From positions 5,332,001-5,396,000 of the forward strand of contig NZ_CP108474.1 of NCBI RefSeq assembly GCF_036226445.1: a stretch of 64,000 nt of DNA, given 5' to 3'. The DNA is from Streptomyces sp. NBC_01255 (GTDB lineage Bacteria > Actinomycetota > Actinomycetes > Streptomycetales > Streptomycetaceae). This document shows positions 42,870 through 51,371 of this stretch, in pieces (position 1 is the stretch's first letter; every line of letters starts with the position of its first letter). The position numbers and the translations under genes were made by a program. The notes below the pieces were generated by a model. That model worked only from the letters and a program-made list of their open reading frames with translations. It was not told where the DNA came from and did not search any database.

Positions 42870-44159
42870 TCAGCGGACGGGAGGACCGGCGGTCGTCGTG
42901 GTCGCCACGCAGAGGATCAGCGCCAGGGTGGCCGCCGTGAGCGGGACGAGGAAGCCGAAGGCGGGGAAGGGGGCGTGGTCGGCGGACCAGCCGCCGGTGG
43001 CGGAGCCCGCGGCGATGCCGGCGAGGAGGGCGGTCACCGCGAGGGTCATGCCTTCGTTGAGCTGGGACGCGGGCGTCAGGCGCTGGACCAGGCCCATGCC
43101 CGTGACCATCGTCGGGGCCGTCGCCATGCCCGCCAGCAGCAGGCCGCCCGCGAGCGCGAGGAGCGAGCCGGTCGTGGCGGCGAGCAGCGGCAGCGTCATC
43201 AGGACGGCCATCGCGGCCAGGCAGGTGCGGAGCCGGACGGTGCGGCGGGCGCGGCCGTAGAGCAGGCCCGCCGCGCAGGAGCCGGCCGCCTGGAGGGCGA
43301 GGACGGGGCCGGCGACGGGGCCGTCCACGTACGCGAGGGTCACCACCTCCATGGAGCCGAAGACCGCGCCGGTGGCGAGGAAGACCGCGAGCAGCGGCAC
43401 CATGCCCCGGGTCCGCAGCGGGGAGCCCGTGGCGGTGCGGGGGGCGATCGGTGGCTCGGTGGAGCGCTGGGCCGCGAAGAGCAGGACGCCGGTGAGGAAG
43501 AGAGCCGCGGCCGCGAGGGTGCCCGCCTCCGGGAAGAGCGTCGAGCAGAGGAGCGCGGCCAGCACCGGGCCGAGCATGAAGCAGAGTTCGTCGGTGGCCT
43601 GCTCGAAGGCGTTGGCGGTGTGCAGGGCGTCCCGGTCGCCCCGGAGGAGGTGCGCCCAGCGGGCCCGGGACATGCCGCCGGTGTTCGGGGCGGTCGCGGT
43701 GGCGGCGGTGACGAGGAAGAGCGTCCAGGCGGGGGTCTTCTCGTGGACGCAGAGGAGCAGGAGCAGATGGCCCAGGACCGCGTACGCCGTGGCCGGGACG
43801 GCGATACGGGCCTGGCCGTACCGGTCGACGAGCCGGGCGATCCAGGGGGCCGTCAGGGCCCCGGCGGCGAGGCCGGTGGCGGTGACCGAACCGGCCAGGG
43901 CGTAGGAGTCGTAGCGGCCCGCGATCATGATCACGGCGCTCACGCCGAACATGCCCATGGGCAGCCGGGCGATCAGATTGCCGGCGGTGAAGGCGCGGGT
44001 GCCGGGGAGGGTGAAGAGGCGGAGGTAGGGGTTGCGGGGCGAGCTCCGGCGTACGGCGGTCCGGCGGTCGGAGTCCCGGTGCCCGGCGGTGCGGTGTTCG
44101 CTGTAGCGAGGGGCGAGGGCCGGGCCCGCCGGGGTGAGGGTGAGGTCCGGTTGCGGCAT
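42870..44159 (-). CDS. MFS transporter
   Basis: A major facilitator protein of 429 residues with about twelve hydrophobic helices after a 45-residue Arg-rich N-terminal tail. Visible family signs are NLIARLPMGMFGVSAVIMIA in helix 1 and an RYGQARI-like loop (ARLVDRYGQARIAVPA) between helices 2 and 3, as in the MFS A motif. The substrate is unknown; related Streptomyces proteins are annotated as drug exporters. It is divergent from the LysR gene, which probably controls it. Confidence 0.88.
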   Translation of the reverse strand: MPQPDLTLTPAGPALAPRYSEHRTAGHRDSDRRTAVRRSSPRNPYLRLFTLPGTRAFTAGNLIARLPMGMFGVSAVIMIAGRYDSYALAGSVTATGLAAGALTAPWIARLVDRYGQARIAVPATAYAVLGHLLLLLCVHEKTPAWTLFLVTAATATAPNTGGMSRARWAHLLRGDRDALHTANAFEQATDELCFMLGPVLAALLCSTLFPEAGTLAAAALFLTGVLLFAAQRSTEPPIAPRTATGSPLRTRGMVPLLAVFLATGAVFGSMEVVTLAYVDGPVAGPVLALQAAGSCAAGLLYGRARRTVRLRTCLAAMAVLMTLPLLAATTGSLLALAGGLLLAGMATAPTMVTGMGLVQRLTPASQLNEGMTLAVTALLAGIAAGSATGGWSADHAPFPAFGFLVPLTAATLALILCVATTTTAGPPVR

Positions 44160-44193
44160 GGATCAAGGTTCGCGGGCGGGGGGCCGGGGGGTC

Positions 44194-44236
44194 CAACACC
44201 TGATCGGTGGCCATTCACGCACCTGTGTTGTTAAAT
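44194..44236. promoter_or_regulatory. Inverted repeat and -10 element between MFS and LysR genes
   Basis: CAACAC (44194-44199) and GTGTTG (44225-44230) are complementary with 25 bp between. TTAAAT (44231-44236) is a -10-like hexamer 6 nt before GTG 44243. The layout suits an autoregulated LysR operator with a leaderless mRNA. Confidence 0.35.
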
Positions 44237-44242
44237 GCGGCG

Positions 44243-45211
44243 GTGACCTTCTCCGGCCCCTCGTATGACATCGACCCCCGCCTTCTGCGCGCCTTCACCG
44301 CCGTCGCCGAGGAGCTGCACTTCACCCGTGCCGCCGCCCGCCTCTACCTCGCCCAGCAGGCCCTCAGCCGTGACATCCGGCGCCTGGAGAGGGAGTTGGG
44401 CGCCGAGCTCTTCGTGCGGACCACCCGGCAGGTCGCCCTCACCCCCGACGGTGAACGCCTCCTCCCGTACGCACGAAGGGTGTTGGCCGCCCACGACGAG
44501 CTCGGCGACGCCTTCCGCGCCACGCCCCGGCCGCTGCTCGTCGACCTCAACACCCCCGGCCTCGCCCAGGAGCGCATCCTGCACCGGGCCCGCGAACTCG
44601 CCCCCGAGCAGGAGCTGATGGCCCGCTACGAGAGCGGACTGACCGGCGCCGCGCGGGAGATCCTCGCAGGGCGGCTCGACACCTCCTTCGGCCGGTACGG
44701 AGGGCTGGCCGCCGACCTCAGGGCGCGGCTCGACTCCCAGTTCGTGCGGTACGAGCGGATGGCCGTGATCCTCCCCGAGGACCACGAGCTCGCCGCTCTC
44801 CCCGAGGTGCCGCTCGCCCGGCTCGCCGGGGAGCAGGTCTACGCGGGCGCGGGCAACGACCGCACGCCCGAGTGGACCGACCTCGCCGCGCGGCTCTTCG
44901 CCGGGCGCGGGATCGAGGTCGCCGCGCCCGCGCCGCTCGCGATCGGCCACGAGGAGTTCCGCCGGATCATGGCCAAGCACCGCAACCCGGTCCTCGCCGT
45001 CGTCGACTTCCCGCCCATGCCGGGCTGCGTCCTCCGGCCCCTCGTCGACCCCGTACCCCTGTCACCTGTGAGCCTGGTGTGGCGCAAGGGGCTGCGCCAC
45101 AGCGGCCTGGACGCCCTGCGGACCGCCGCCGCGGAGATCGGCGCCCGCGAGGGCTGGCCGACCCGCCCACCCGGCTCCTGGCTCCCGGAGGGGGAGCCGG
45201 GGGTGCCGTAG
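44243..45211 (+). CDS. LysR-family transcriptional regulator
   Basis: A 322-residue regulator from GTG 44243. The HTH reads DPRLLRAFTAVAEELHFTRA then AARLYLAQQALSRDIRRLER, with LGAELFVRTTRQVALTPDGE. A two-lobed effector domain follows (PLLVDLNTPGLAQERILHRA). GTG 44207 in the same frame would add 12 residues; the -10 element favours 44243. Its divergent position makes the MFS gene the probable target. Effector unknown. Confidence 0.88.
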   Translation: MTFSGPSYDIDPRLLRAFTAVAEELHFTRAAARLYLAQQALSRDIRRLERELGAELFVRTTRQVALTPDGERLLPYARRVLAAHDELGDAFRATPRPLLVDLNTPGLAQERILHRARELAPEQELMARYESGLTGAAREILAGRLDTSFGRYGGLAADLRARLDSQFVRYERMAVILPEDHELAALPEVPLARLAGEQVYAGAGNDRTPEWTDLAARLFAGRGIEVAAPAPLAIGHEEFRRIMAKHRNPVLAVVDFPPMPGCVLRPLVDPVPLSPVSLVWRKGLRHSGLDALRTAAAEIGAREGWPTRPPGSWLPEGEPGVP

Positions 45212-45271
45212 GGGCGCTCACAGAGCCGTCGCGCGCCGGGTGAGAGCAAGGTTCCGTCGCCGTCACGTCGC

Positions 45272-45303
45272 GGCACCGGGCTGAAACGCGGCCTCCCTAG
45301 CGT
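45272..45303 (+). promoter_or_regulatory. Possible GlnR half-site and -10 before narK
   Basis: GGCAC-N6-GAAAC (45272-45287) matches one a/b half of the GlnR box (GTNAC-N6-GAAAC) with one mismatch. A -10-like TAGCGT lies at 45298-45303. A full two-pair box is not present. Confidence 0.3.
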
Positions 45304-45363
45304 CGGCGTCAGGTGGACCGGGGCTGTGGACGCCCCAGGACCCGACACCCGCGGAGGTACGAC

Positions 45364-46746
45364 ATGGGCGGCGGCCGGTGGATCGAGCAGTGGGAGCCGG
45401 AGGACGAGACCTTCTGGCGTGAGAAGGGGGAGCGGATCGCGCGGCGGAACCTGATCTTCTCCGTGCTCTCCGAGCACATCGGCTTCTCCATCTGGAGCCT
45501 GTGGTCCGTCATGGTGCTCTTCATGGGGCCGCAGTACGGCGTCGACCCGGCCGGCAAGTTCTTCCTGATCGCCACCGCCACCTTCGTCGGCGCGCTGATC
45601 CGGATCCCGTACACCTTCGCCGTCGCCCGCTTCGGCGGCCGCAACTGGACCGTCTTCAGCGCCCTGTTGCTCCTGCTGCCCGCCGGCTTCGCCTTCGCGG
45701 TGATGGAGCCCGGCACCTCGTACACGACGTTCGTCCTGGTGGCCGCGCTCACCGGCGTCGGCGGCGGCAACTTCGCCTCCTCCATGACCAACATCAACGC
45801 CTTCTTCCCGCTGCGGAAGAAGGGCTGGGCACTCGGGCTCAACGCGGGCGGCGGCAACATCGGCGTCCCCGTCGTGCAGCTCGTCGGCCTGCTCGTCATC
45901 GGCACCGCCGGGGCCATGCACCCGAGGATCGTGCTCGGCGTCTACCTGCCCCTGATCGTCGTCGCCGCCGTGTGCGCCGCGCTCTTCATGGACAACCTCG
46001 CCCCCGTCAAGAACGACACCGGCGCCGCGAAGGAGGCCGTGAGGGCCCGCCACACCTGGATCATGGCCTTCCTGTACATCGGCACCTTCGGCTCGTTCAT
46101 CGGCTACAGCTTCGCCTTCGGCCTCGTGCTCCAGACCCAGTTCGGACGCACCCCGCTCCAGGCCGCCTCGCTCACCTTCGTCGGCCCGCTCCTCGGTTCC
46201 CTCATCCGGCCGATCGGCGGCTCCCTCGCCGACCGGCACGGCGGCGCCCGCATCACCCTGTGGACGTTCGTGGCGATGGCCGCCGCGACCGGAGTGGTGA
46301 TCTACGCCTCCGTCGCCGAGTCGCTCGCCGTCTTCCTCGTCGGCTTCATCGGCCTCTTCGTCCTCAGCGGCCTCGGCAACGGCTCCACGTACAAGATGAT
46401 CCCGGCGATCTTCCTCGCCCAGGGGCACCGCAAGGGCCTCTCCGGGGACGCGGCCGAGGCCTACGGGCGGCGGCTCTCCGGGGCCTCCATGGGCCTCATC
46501 GGGGCCGTCGGCGCGCTCGGCGGACTCGGCATCAACCTCGCCTTCCGCCAGTCCTTCCAGACCGCCGGCACCGGCACCGGCGCCTTCGTCGCCTTCCTCG
46601 CCTTCTACGCCGCCTGCATCGTCGTCACCTGGGCGGTATACCTTCGGCGGCCGACGGCCGTGCCCGAGACCGCGGAAGGGGCCGCGGACGGGACCACGGG
46701 CGAGGTCGTCGACGAGCGGACCCGGCCCGGATACGCGAAGGTGTGA
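45364..46746 (+). CDS. narK: Nitrate/nitrite transporter NarK
   Basis: An MFS transporter of the nitrate/nitrite porter family, 460 residues, about twelve helices. The N-terminus MGGGRWIEQWEPEDETFW is typical of actinobacterial NarK2. Signature stretches include LTGVGGGNFASSMTNINAFF and ALGLNAGGGNIGVPVVQL, the Gly-rich nitrate motifs. GGAGG is 7 nt before ATG 45364. The following gene, 84 bp downstream, is the regulator NnaR, which in S. coelicolor is known to act on nitrate assimilation genes together with GlnR. Confidence 0.94.
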   Translation: MGGGRWIEQWEPEDETFWREKGERIARRNLIFSVLSEHIGFSIWSLWSVMVLFMGPQYGVDPAGKFFLIATATFVGALIRIPYTFAVARFGGRNWTVFSALLLLLPAGFAFAVMEPGTSYTTFVLVAALTGVGGGNFASSMTNINAFFPLRKKGWALGLNAGGGNIGVPVVQLVGLLVIGTAGAMHPRIVLGVYLPLIVVAAVCAALFMDNLAPVKNDTGAAKEAVRARHTWIMAFLYIGTFGSFIGYSFAFGLVLQTQFGRTPLQAASLTFVGPLLGSLIRPIGGSLADRHGGARITLWTFVAMAAATGVVIYASVAESLAVFLVGFIGLFVLSGLGNGSTYKMIPAIFLAQGHRKGLSGDAAEAYGRRLSGASMGLIGAVGALGGLGINLAFRQSFQTAGTGTGAFVAFLAFYAACIVVTWAVYLRRPTAVPETAEGAADGTTGEVVDERTRPGYAKV

Positions 46747-46830
46747 TCCACGGTGCCCGGCGCGGACCGTAACGACCAGGAAATACGCGCGAACCGAGTC
46801 CGTCACGCATCCCCGTCAGGCTCTGGCCCC

Positions 46831-47970
46831 ATGGACGAGCAAGAACACGGCCCCCTCGCCGGCTTCACGGTCGGTGTCACCGCGGCGCGGCGCGCGGACG
46901 AACTCATCGCGCTGCTGCGCCGGCGCGGCGCGGCCGTCGTCCACGGCCCCGCCCTGCGGATCGTGCCCCTCGCTGACGACACCGAGCTCCTCGCCGCCAC
47001 CAAGGAACTCATCGCCCACGCCCCGGACGTCGTCGTCGCCACCACGGCGATCGGCTTCCGGGGCTGGGTCGAGGCCGCCGACGGCTGGGGGTACGGCGAC
47101 GACCTCCTCGCCGTCCTGCGGCAGGTCGAGCTCCTCGCCCGGGGCCCGAAGGTCAAGGGAGCCGTACGGGCCGCCGGACTCACCGAGTCCTGGTCGCCCT
47201 CCTCGGAGTCCATGGCCGAGGTCCTCGACCGGCTCCTCGCCGAGGGCGTGGCCGGCCGGCGCATCGCGCTCCAGCTGCACGGGGAGCCGCTGCCCGGCTT
47301 CGTGGAGGCCCTCACGGCCGGCGGCGCCGAGGTCGTCGGCGTCCCCGTCTACCGCTGGATGCCCCCGGAGGACCTCGGCCCGCTGGACCGGATCCTCGAC
47401 GCGACCCTCGCCCGCACCCTGGACGCGGTGACCTTCACCAGCGCCCCGGCCGCCGCCTCCCTCTTCTCCCGGGCGGAGGAGAGGGGCGTACGGGCCGAAC
47501 TCGTCGCCGCGCTCCGGCACGACGTGCTCGCGGTGTGCGTGGGGCCCGTGACGGCGCTCCCGCTCCAGGCCGAGGGCATCGTCACGTACCAGCCGGAGCG
47601 GTTCCGGCTCGGCCCGCTCGTCCAGCTGCTCTGCAAGGAGCTCCCGGCCCGCGCCCGGGTCCTGCCGGTCGCCGGCCACCGGGTGGAGGTCCGCGGCCAC
47701 GCGGTCCTCGTCGACGGCGGCCTGCGCCCCGTCCCGCCTGCCGGGATGGCCCTCCTGGGGCTGCTCGCCCGCCGCCCCGGCTGGGTGGTCTCCCGGGCCG
47801 ACCTGCTGCGGGCGCTGCCCGGCGCCGGCCGCGACGAGCACGCGGTGGAGACGGCGATGGCCCGTCTCCGGACGGCGCTCGGCACCCCGAAACTGATCCA
47901 GACCGTCGTCAAGCGCGGCTACCGGCTGGCCCTGGACCCGGCCGCGGACGACAAGTACGACACGCCGTAG
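46831..47970 (+). CDS. nnaR: NnaR: HemD-like domain fused to winged-helix DNA-binding domain
   Basis: A 379-residue fusion. Residues about 8-265 are a uroporphyrinogen-III synthase-like (HemD) domain (FTVGVTAARRADELIALLRR, VVVATTAIGFRGWVEAADGW, FTSAPAAASLFS). Residues about 285-370 are an OmpR-type winged helix (PAGMALLGLLARRPGWVVSR, DEHAVETAMARLRTALG, IQTVVKRGYRLAL). No receiver domain is present. In S. coelicolor the homologue NnaR activates nitrate/nitrite assimilation genes. The HemD part is probably a sensor rather than a biosynthetic enzyme (inference). ATG 46831 was chosen as the first start giving the family N-terminus. Confidence 0.9.
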   Translation: MDEQEHGPLAGFTVGVTAARRADELIALLRRRGAAVVHGPALRIVPLADDTELLAATKELIAHAPDVVVATTAIGFRGWVEAADGWGYGDDLLAVLRQVELLARGPKVKGAVRAAGLTESWSPSSESMAEVLDRLLAEGVAGRRIALQLHGEPLPGFVEALTAGGAEVVGVPVYRWMPPEDLGPLDRILDATLARTLDAVTFTSAPAAASLFSRAEERGVRAELVAALRHDVLAVCVGPVTALPLQAEGIVTYQPERFRLGPLVQLLCKELPARARVLPVAGHRVEVRGHAVLVDGGLRPVPPAGMALLGLLARRPGWVVSRADLLRALPGAGRDEHAVETAMARLRTALGTPKLIQTVVKRGYRLALDPAADDKYDTP

Positions 47971-48003
47971 AGCCGTCCGGGAAGCGGGCGTTACGGTACG
48001 GGG

Positions 48004-48567
48004 ATGATCGCCGATGGCCTCCGTATCCGCCCCGCCGACCCGGCCGGCCCCGCCGACGCGGAGGCGCTCGCCGCCGCGCTGCTGCGGAACCGGGAGCACA
48101 TGAAGCCCTGGGAGCCCTACCGGCCCGAGCGGTACTACACGGCCGAGGGGCAGGCCGAGCGGCTCGTGGACGGCGGGGTGCGGTGGTTCGCGGTCGACGG
48201 GGACCGGGTGGTCGGCTCCGCGACCCTCTCCGGCATCGTCCTCGGGCCGTTCCGCAGCGGCTCGCTCGGCTACTGGGTCGATCACGAGTACACCGGGCGG
48301 GGCGTGGCCACCGCCCTCCTCGAGGAAGCCTGCCGCGCCGCCCGCGAGGAGCTCGGCCTCCACCGGATCGAGGCGTGCACCGTCCTCGACCACGTCGTCT
48401 CCCAACGGGTCCTGGACAAGGGCGGGTTCGTGCAGATCGGCACCGCGCCCCGCTACCTCCACATCGCCGGGGAGTGGCGCGACCACCACCTCTTCCAGCG
48501 GCTCCTGCACGACGACCCGCCGCCCGGCTTTCCGGGATCCCTCCCGGTGAACGGTGATCGCGCCTGA
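48004..48567 (+). CDS. GNAT-family N-acetyltransferase (RimJ-like)
   Basis: A 187-residue acetyltransferase. RNREHMKPWEPYRPERYY is the substrate-side helix seen in RimJ/RimL relatives. GYWVDHEYTGRGVATALLEE is the acetyl-CoA loop, and HRIEACTVLDHVVSQRVLDK precedes GGFVQIGTAPRYL. Acceptor unknown; ribosomal protein N-termini are the classical targets. The start ATG 48004 is 33 bp after nnaR. It precedes the helicase gene by 63 bp, so cotranscription on either side is possible. Confidence 0.87.
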   Translation: MIADGLRIRPADPAGPADAEALAAALLRNREHMKPWEPYRPERYYTAEGQAERLVDGGVRWFAVDGDRVVGSATLSGIVLGPFRSGSLGYWVDHEYTGRGVATALLEEACRAAREELGLHRIEACTVLDHVVSQRVLDKGGFVQIGTAPRYLHIAGEWRDHHLFQRLLHDDPPPGFPGSLPVNGDRA

Positions 48568-48630
48568 CACGGTGCCCCCCGGTGGCGTACGCTCGACGGC
48601 TGCCCAGTGCACGTCAGAAGGGGGCCTTAG

Positions 48631-50982
48631 GTGGCCGCGCAGGAAGCCGTGGACACGGTCAGAGACCGTGAGATCGGTGTCGAGCAGGAACATCTGGATC
48701 AGGTCTACCGCCGGCTGGAGGAGAAGATCCACGAAGCGGAGTTCCTGATGAACGACGCCGCCCAGCGGGGCCAGGTCGGCACGCCCGGCGCCCTCGCCGA
48801 GCGCGACGCGCAGGTGTTCCGCGCCGGCATCCACCTCAACAGGCTCAACAACGAGTTCGAGGACTTCCTCTTCGGGCGGATCGACCTGCTGTACGGCAAG
48901 GACGGCAAGAAGGGACCCGACGGCGCGTACACCTCCGTGGAGCCCGCCGAGGACGCCGTACGCCAGGACAACACCGCCGACATCGGCGAGACCCTCCACA
49001 TCGGGCGGATCGGCGTCCTCGACTCCGACTACGCCCCCTTGGTGATCGACTGGCGCGCGCCCGCCGCCGCGCCCTTCTACCGGTCGACCCCGGTCGACCC
49101 GGGCCGGGTCGTGCGCCGCCGCGTCATCCGCTCCAAGGGCCGCAGGGTCCTCGGCGTCGAGGACGACCTCATGCGCCCCGAGCTGCGGGCCACCCTCGAC
49201 GGGCGCGAGCTGCCCGTGATCGGCGACGGCGCCCTGATGGCCGCCCTCGGCCAGGCCCGCAGCCACACCATGCGGGACATCGTCTCCTCCATCCAGGCGG
49301 AGCAGGACCTCGTCATCCGCGCGCCCGCCGCCTCCGTCACGTACGTGGAGGGCGGCCCCGGCACCGGCAAGACCGCCGTCGCCCTGCACCGGGCGGCCTA
49401 TCTGCTCTACCAGGACCGGCGGCGGTACGCGGGCGGCATCCTCATCGTCTCGCCGACCCCGCTCCTCGTCTCGTACACCGAGGGCGTCCTGCCCTCCCTC
49501 GGCGAGGAGGGCCAGGTCGCGATCCGCGCCGTCGGCAGCCTCGTCGACGGCTGCGAGGCCACCGCCTACGACGAACCGGCCGTCGCCCGCATCAAGGGCT
49601 CCTCCCGCATGCTCCACGTCCTGCGGAAGGCGGCCAGGGGCGCCCTGGAGACCCCGGCGCCCCGCCGGCCGGCCGCCGGGGACCAGCTGGAGTTCGGCGA
49701 GGAGCCCGCCGAGCCCACCGGAACGCCCACCCGGCTCCGGGTCGTCGCCTTCGGCCGCCGGATCGAGCTGGAGGCCGACGACCTCCGGCGCATCCGCCAC
49801 AACGTCCTCGGCGGCACCGCCCCCGTCAACCTGCTGCGCCCGCGCGCCCGCCGGCTGCTCCTCGACGCGCTCTACGCCAAGTCCGGCGCCGTCGGCCGGC
49901 ACAGCGACCCCGAGCTCGCGGCCGAGCTGCGCTCCTCCTTCGACGAGGACGTCTCCACCGAGGACTCCTTCCTCGGCTTCCTCGACGCCTGGTGGCCCGA
50001 GCTCACCCCGCGCAAGGTGCTCGACGCGATGGCCGACGAGCGGCGGCTCGGCCGCTGGGCCCGCCGGATCCTCAACCCGGGCGAGGTGCGGCGGCTCGCC
50101 CGCTCGCTGCGCCGCCGGGAGCTCTCCGTCCACGACGTGGCGCTCCTCGACGAGCTGCACACCCTGGTCGGCGCGCCGGCCCGGCCCCGCAAGAAGCGGG
50201 AGTACGACCCGCTGGACCAGCTCTCGGGCCTGGAAGAGCTCATGCCCGTACGGGAGGAGACGCAGCGCGAGCGGGCCGAGCGGCTCGCCGCCGAGCGCAC
50301 CGAGTATGCGCACGTCATCGTCGACGAGGCGCAGGACCTCACGCCCATGCAGTGGCGGATGGTCGGGCGGCGCGGCCGGCACGCCACCTGGACGGTCGTC
50401 GGCGACCCGGCGCAGTCCTCCTGGTCGGACCCGGACGAGGCCGCCGAGGCGCGGGACGAGGCCCTCGGCAGCCGGCCGCGGCGCCGCTTCGAGCTGACCG
50501 TGAACTACCGGAACCCGGCGGAGATCGCCGAGCTCGCCGCCAAGGTCCTCGCCCTCGCCATGCCGGGCAAGGAGTCGCCGCGCGCGGTCCGCTCGACGGG
50601 CGTCGAGCCCCGGTTCGTCCCGGTTCGGGAGACGTCGGGGAAGGCGGACTTGGCCGAAACCGTTCGGTCCGAGGCCGCTCTGCTCCTGGAGCGGGTCGAG
50701 GGCACGGTGGGCGTCGTCGTCGCCATGAACCGGCGCGCGGAGGCCGCCCGCTGGCTCGCCGAGCTGGGCGACCGGGTGGTGGCGCTCGGCTCCCTGGAGG
50801 CGAAGGGCCTGGAGTACGACGCGACGGTGGTCGTCTCGCCCGCGGAGATCGCGGACGAGTCGCCGGCCGGCCTGCGGGTGCTCTACGTGGCGCTGACGCG
50901 TGCGACGCAGCAGCTCACGGTGGTCGCGGCGGCGGGGGACATGCCGGACGAGGCGGGGGTGCCGGACCTGCTCCGGGACTGA
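48631..50982 (+). CDS. helD: HelD-type RNA polymerase-associated UvrD-like ATPase
   Basis: A superfamily-1 ATPase of 783 residues. An N-terminal coiled coil (EQEHLDQVYRRLEEKIHEAE) is followed by the HelD-specific region (APLVIDWRAPAAAPFYR, RRRVIRSKGRRVLGVEDD). Walker A is VEGGPGTGKTAVALHRA, Walker B HVIVDEAQDLTPMQW, and late motifs are ELTVNYRNPAEI, LEAKGLEYDATVVV and VLYVALTRATQQL. HelD proteins pull stalled RNA polymerase off DNA; a paralogue, HelR, gives rifamycin tolerance. I see no rifamycin-associated inverted repeat upstream, so HelD rather than HelR is favoured. GTG 48631 has GAAGGGGG upstream. Confidence 0.88.
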   Translation: MAAQEAVDTVRDREIGVEQEHLDQVYRRLEEKIHEAEFLMNDAAQRGQVGTPGALAERDAQVFRAGIHLNRLNNEFEDFLFGRIDLLYGKDGKKGPDGAYTSVEPAEDAVRQDNTADIGETLHIGRIGVLDSDYAPLVIDWRAPAAAPFYRSTPVDPGRVVRRRVIRSKGRRVLGVEDDLMRPELRATLDGRELPVIGDGALMAALGQARSHTMRDIVSSIQAEQDLVIRAPAASVTYVEGGPGTGKTAVALHRAAYLLYQDRRRYAGGILIVSPTPLLVSYTEGVLPSLGEEGQVAIRAVGSLVDGCEATAYDEPAVARIKGSSRMLHVLRKAARGALETPAPRRPAAGDQLEFGEEPAEPTGTPTRLRVVAFGRRIELEADDLRRIRHNVLGGTAPVNLLRPRARRLLLDALYAKSGAVGRHSDPELAAELRSSFDEDVSTEDSFLGFLDAWWPELTPRKVLDAMADERRLGRWARRILNPGEVRRLARSLRRRELSVHDVALLDELHTLVGAPARPRKKREYDPLDQLSGLEELMPVREETQRERAERLAAERTEYAHVIVDEAQDLTPMQWRMVGRRGRHATWTVVGDPAQSSWSDPDEAAEARDEALGSRPRRRFELTVNYRNPAEIAELAAKVLALAMPGKESPRAVRSTGVEPRFVPVRETSGKADLAETVRSEAALLLERVEGTVGVVVAMNRRAEAARWLAELGDRVVALGSLEAKGLEYDATVVVSPAEIADESPAGLRVLYVALTRATQQLTVVAAAGDMPDEAGVPDLLRD

Positions 50983-51059
50983 GCTCCCGCGCCGTCCCGG
51001 GGTTGATTTCCAGTCAACCTGTGGCGCTGGAATCACTATCCAGGGTGGTTTGTTAGCCT

Positions 51060-51207
51060 TGTCGTGGCACCGGCTCGATCCAAGCCCCCGGGCCCAACCT
51101 TCGTCCCTTAGAGGGACCACTTGCCGCGAGGCGAGCATGGCGGGTCGGTGCCATTTAGACATACGTACAAAAATGAGGCTCCAGTCACCTCCGGTGACTG
51201 GAGCCTC
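51060..51207 (+). ncRNA. Structured small RNA or processed leader, terminator-ended
   Basis: The 390-bp gap between helD and malic enzyme holds a compact structure. A closing stem TGGCACCG (51065-51072)/CGGTGCCA (51146-51153) encloses a hairpin GTCCCT-TAG-AGGGAC (51103-51117) and a GCC-GCGA-GGC mini-hairpin with GNRA loop (51123-51132). It ends in a perfect 15-bp intrinsic terminator, GAGGCTCCAGTCACC/GGTGACTGGAGCCTC (51175-51207), followed by TTCTGTTC. No ORF fits. I recall small RNAs reported near this locus in S. coelicolor but cannot verify identity. The 5' end is a guess. Confidence 0.6.
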
Positions 51208-51236
51208 TTCTGTTCCCCCGAGACTTCTCGTATGGT
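51208..51236 (+). promoter_or_regulatory. Probable malic enzyme promoter
   Basis: TTCTGT (51208-51213) and TATGGT (51231-51236) are separated by 17 bp. They begin immediately after the small RNA terminator. A start near 51243 would give a leader of about 129 nt. Confidence 0.45.
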
Positions 51237-51242
51237 GGAAAC

Positions 51243-51371
51243 TACTTTCCGAAAACAAAATGACCGCATTACCTGCTACCGGCAGGTAGGTGCGACCATC
51301 GGAGGGCGCCGCCAGGCAACCAGCCGGGGCGGCGTAGCAACGAAGCTCAGGGAAAGCAGAGGAACTCGGCC
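51243..51371 (+). promoter_or_regulatory. Structured 5' leader of malic enzyme gene
   Basis: It contains ACCTGC/GCAGGT (51271-51287) and CGCCGCC (51307-51313)/GGCGGCG (51328-51334), enclosing AGGCAACCAGCCGG. An unpaired AG-rich stretch (GAAGCTCAGGGAAAGCAGAGG) leads to the start codon. It does not match a riboswitch class I can name; it could be a regulatory leader. Confidence 0.4.

Noticed and set aside
41084..45211. Integrative element or prophage at ssrA
   Set aside because: No integrase, attachment-site repeat of the tmRNA end or phage genes were seen; only the TnpB relic and toxin-antitoxin remains.
48568..48630. Rifamycin-associated element upstream of the HelD-type gene
   Set aside because: No inverted repeat of that type is visible in the 63-bp gap, so HelR identity is not supported.
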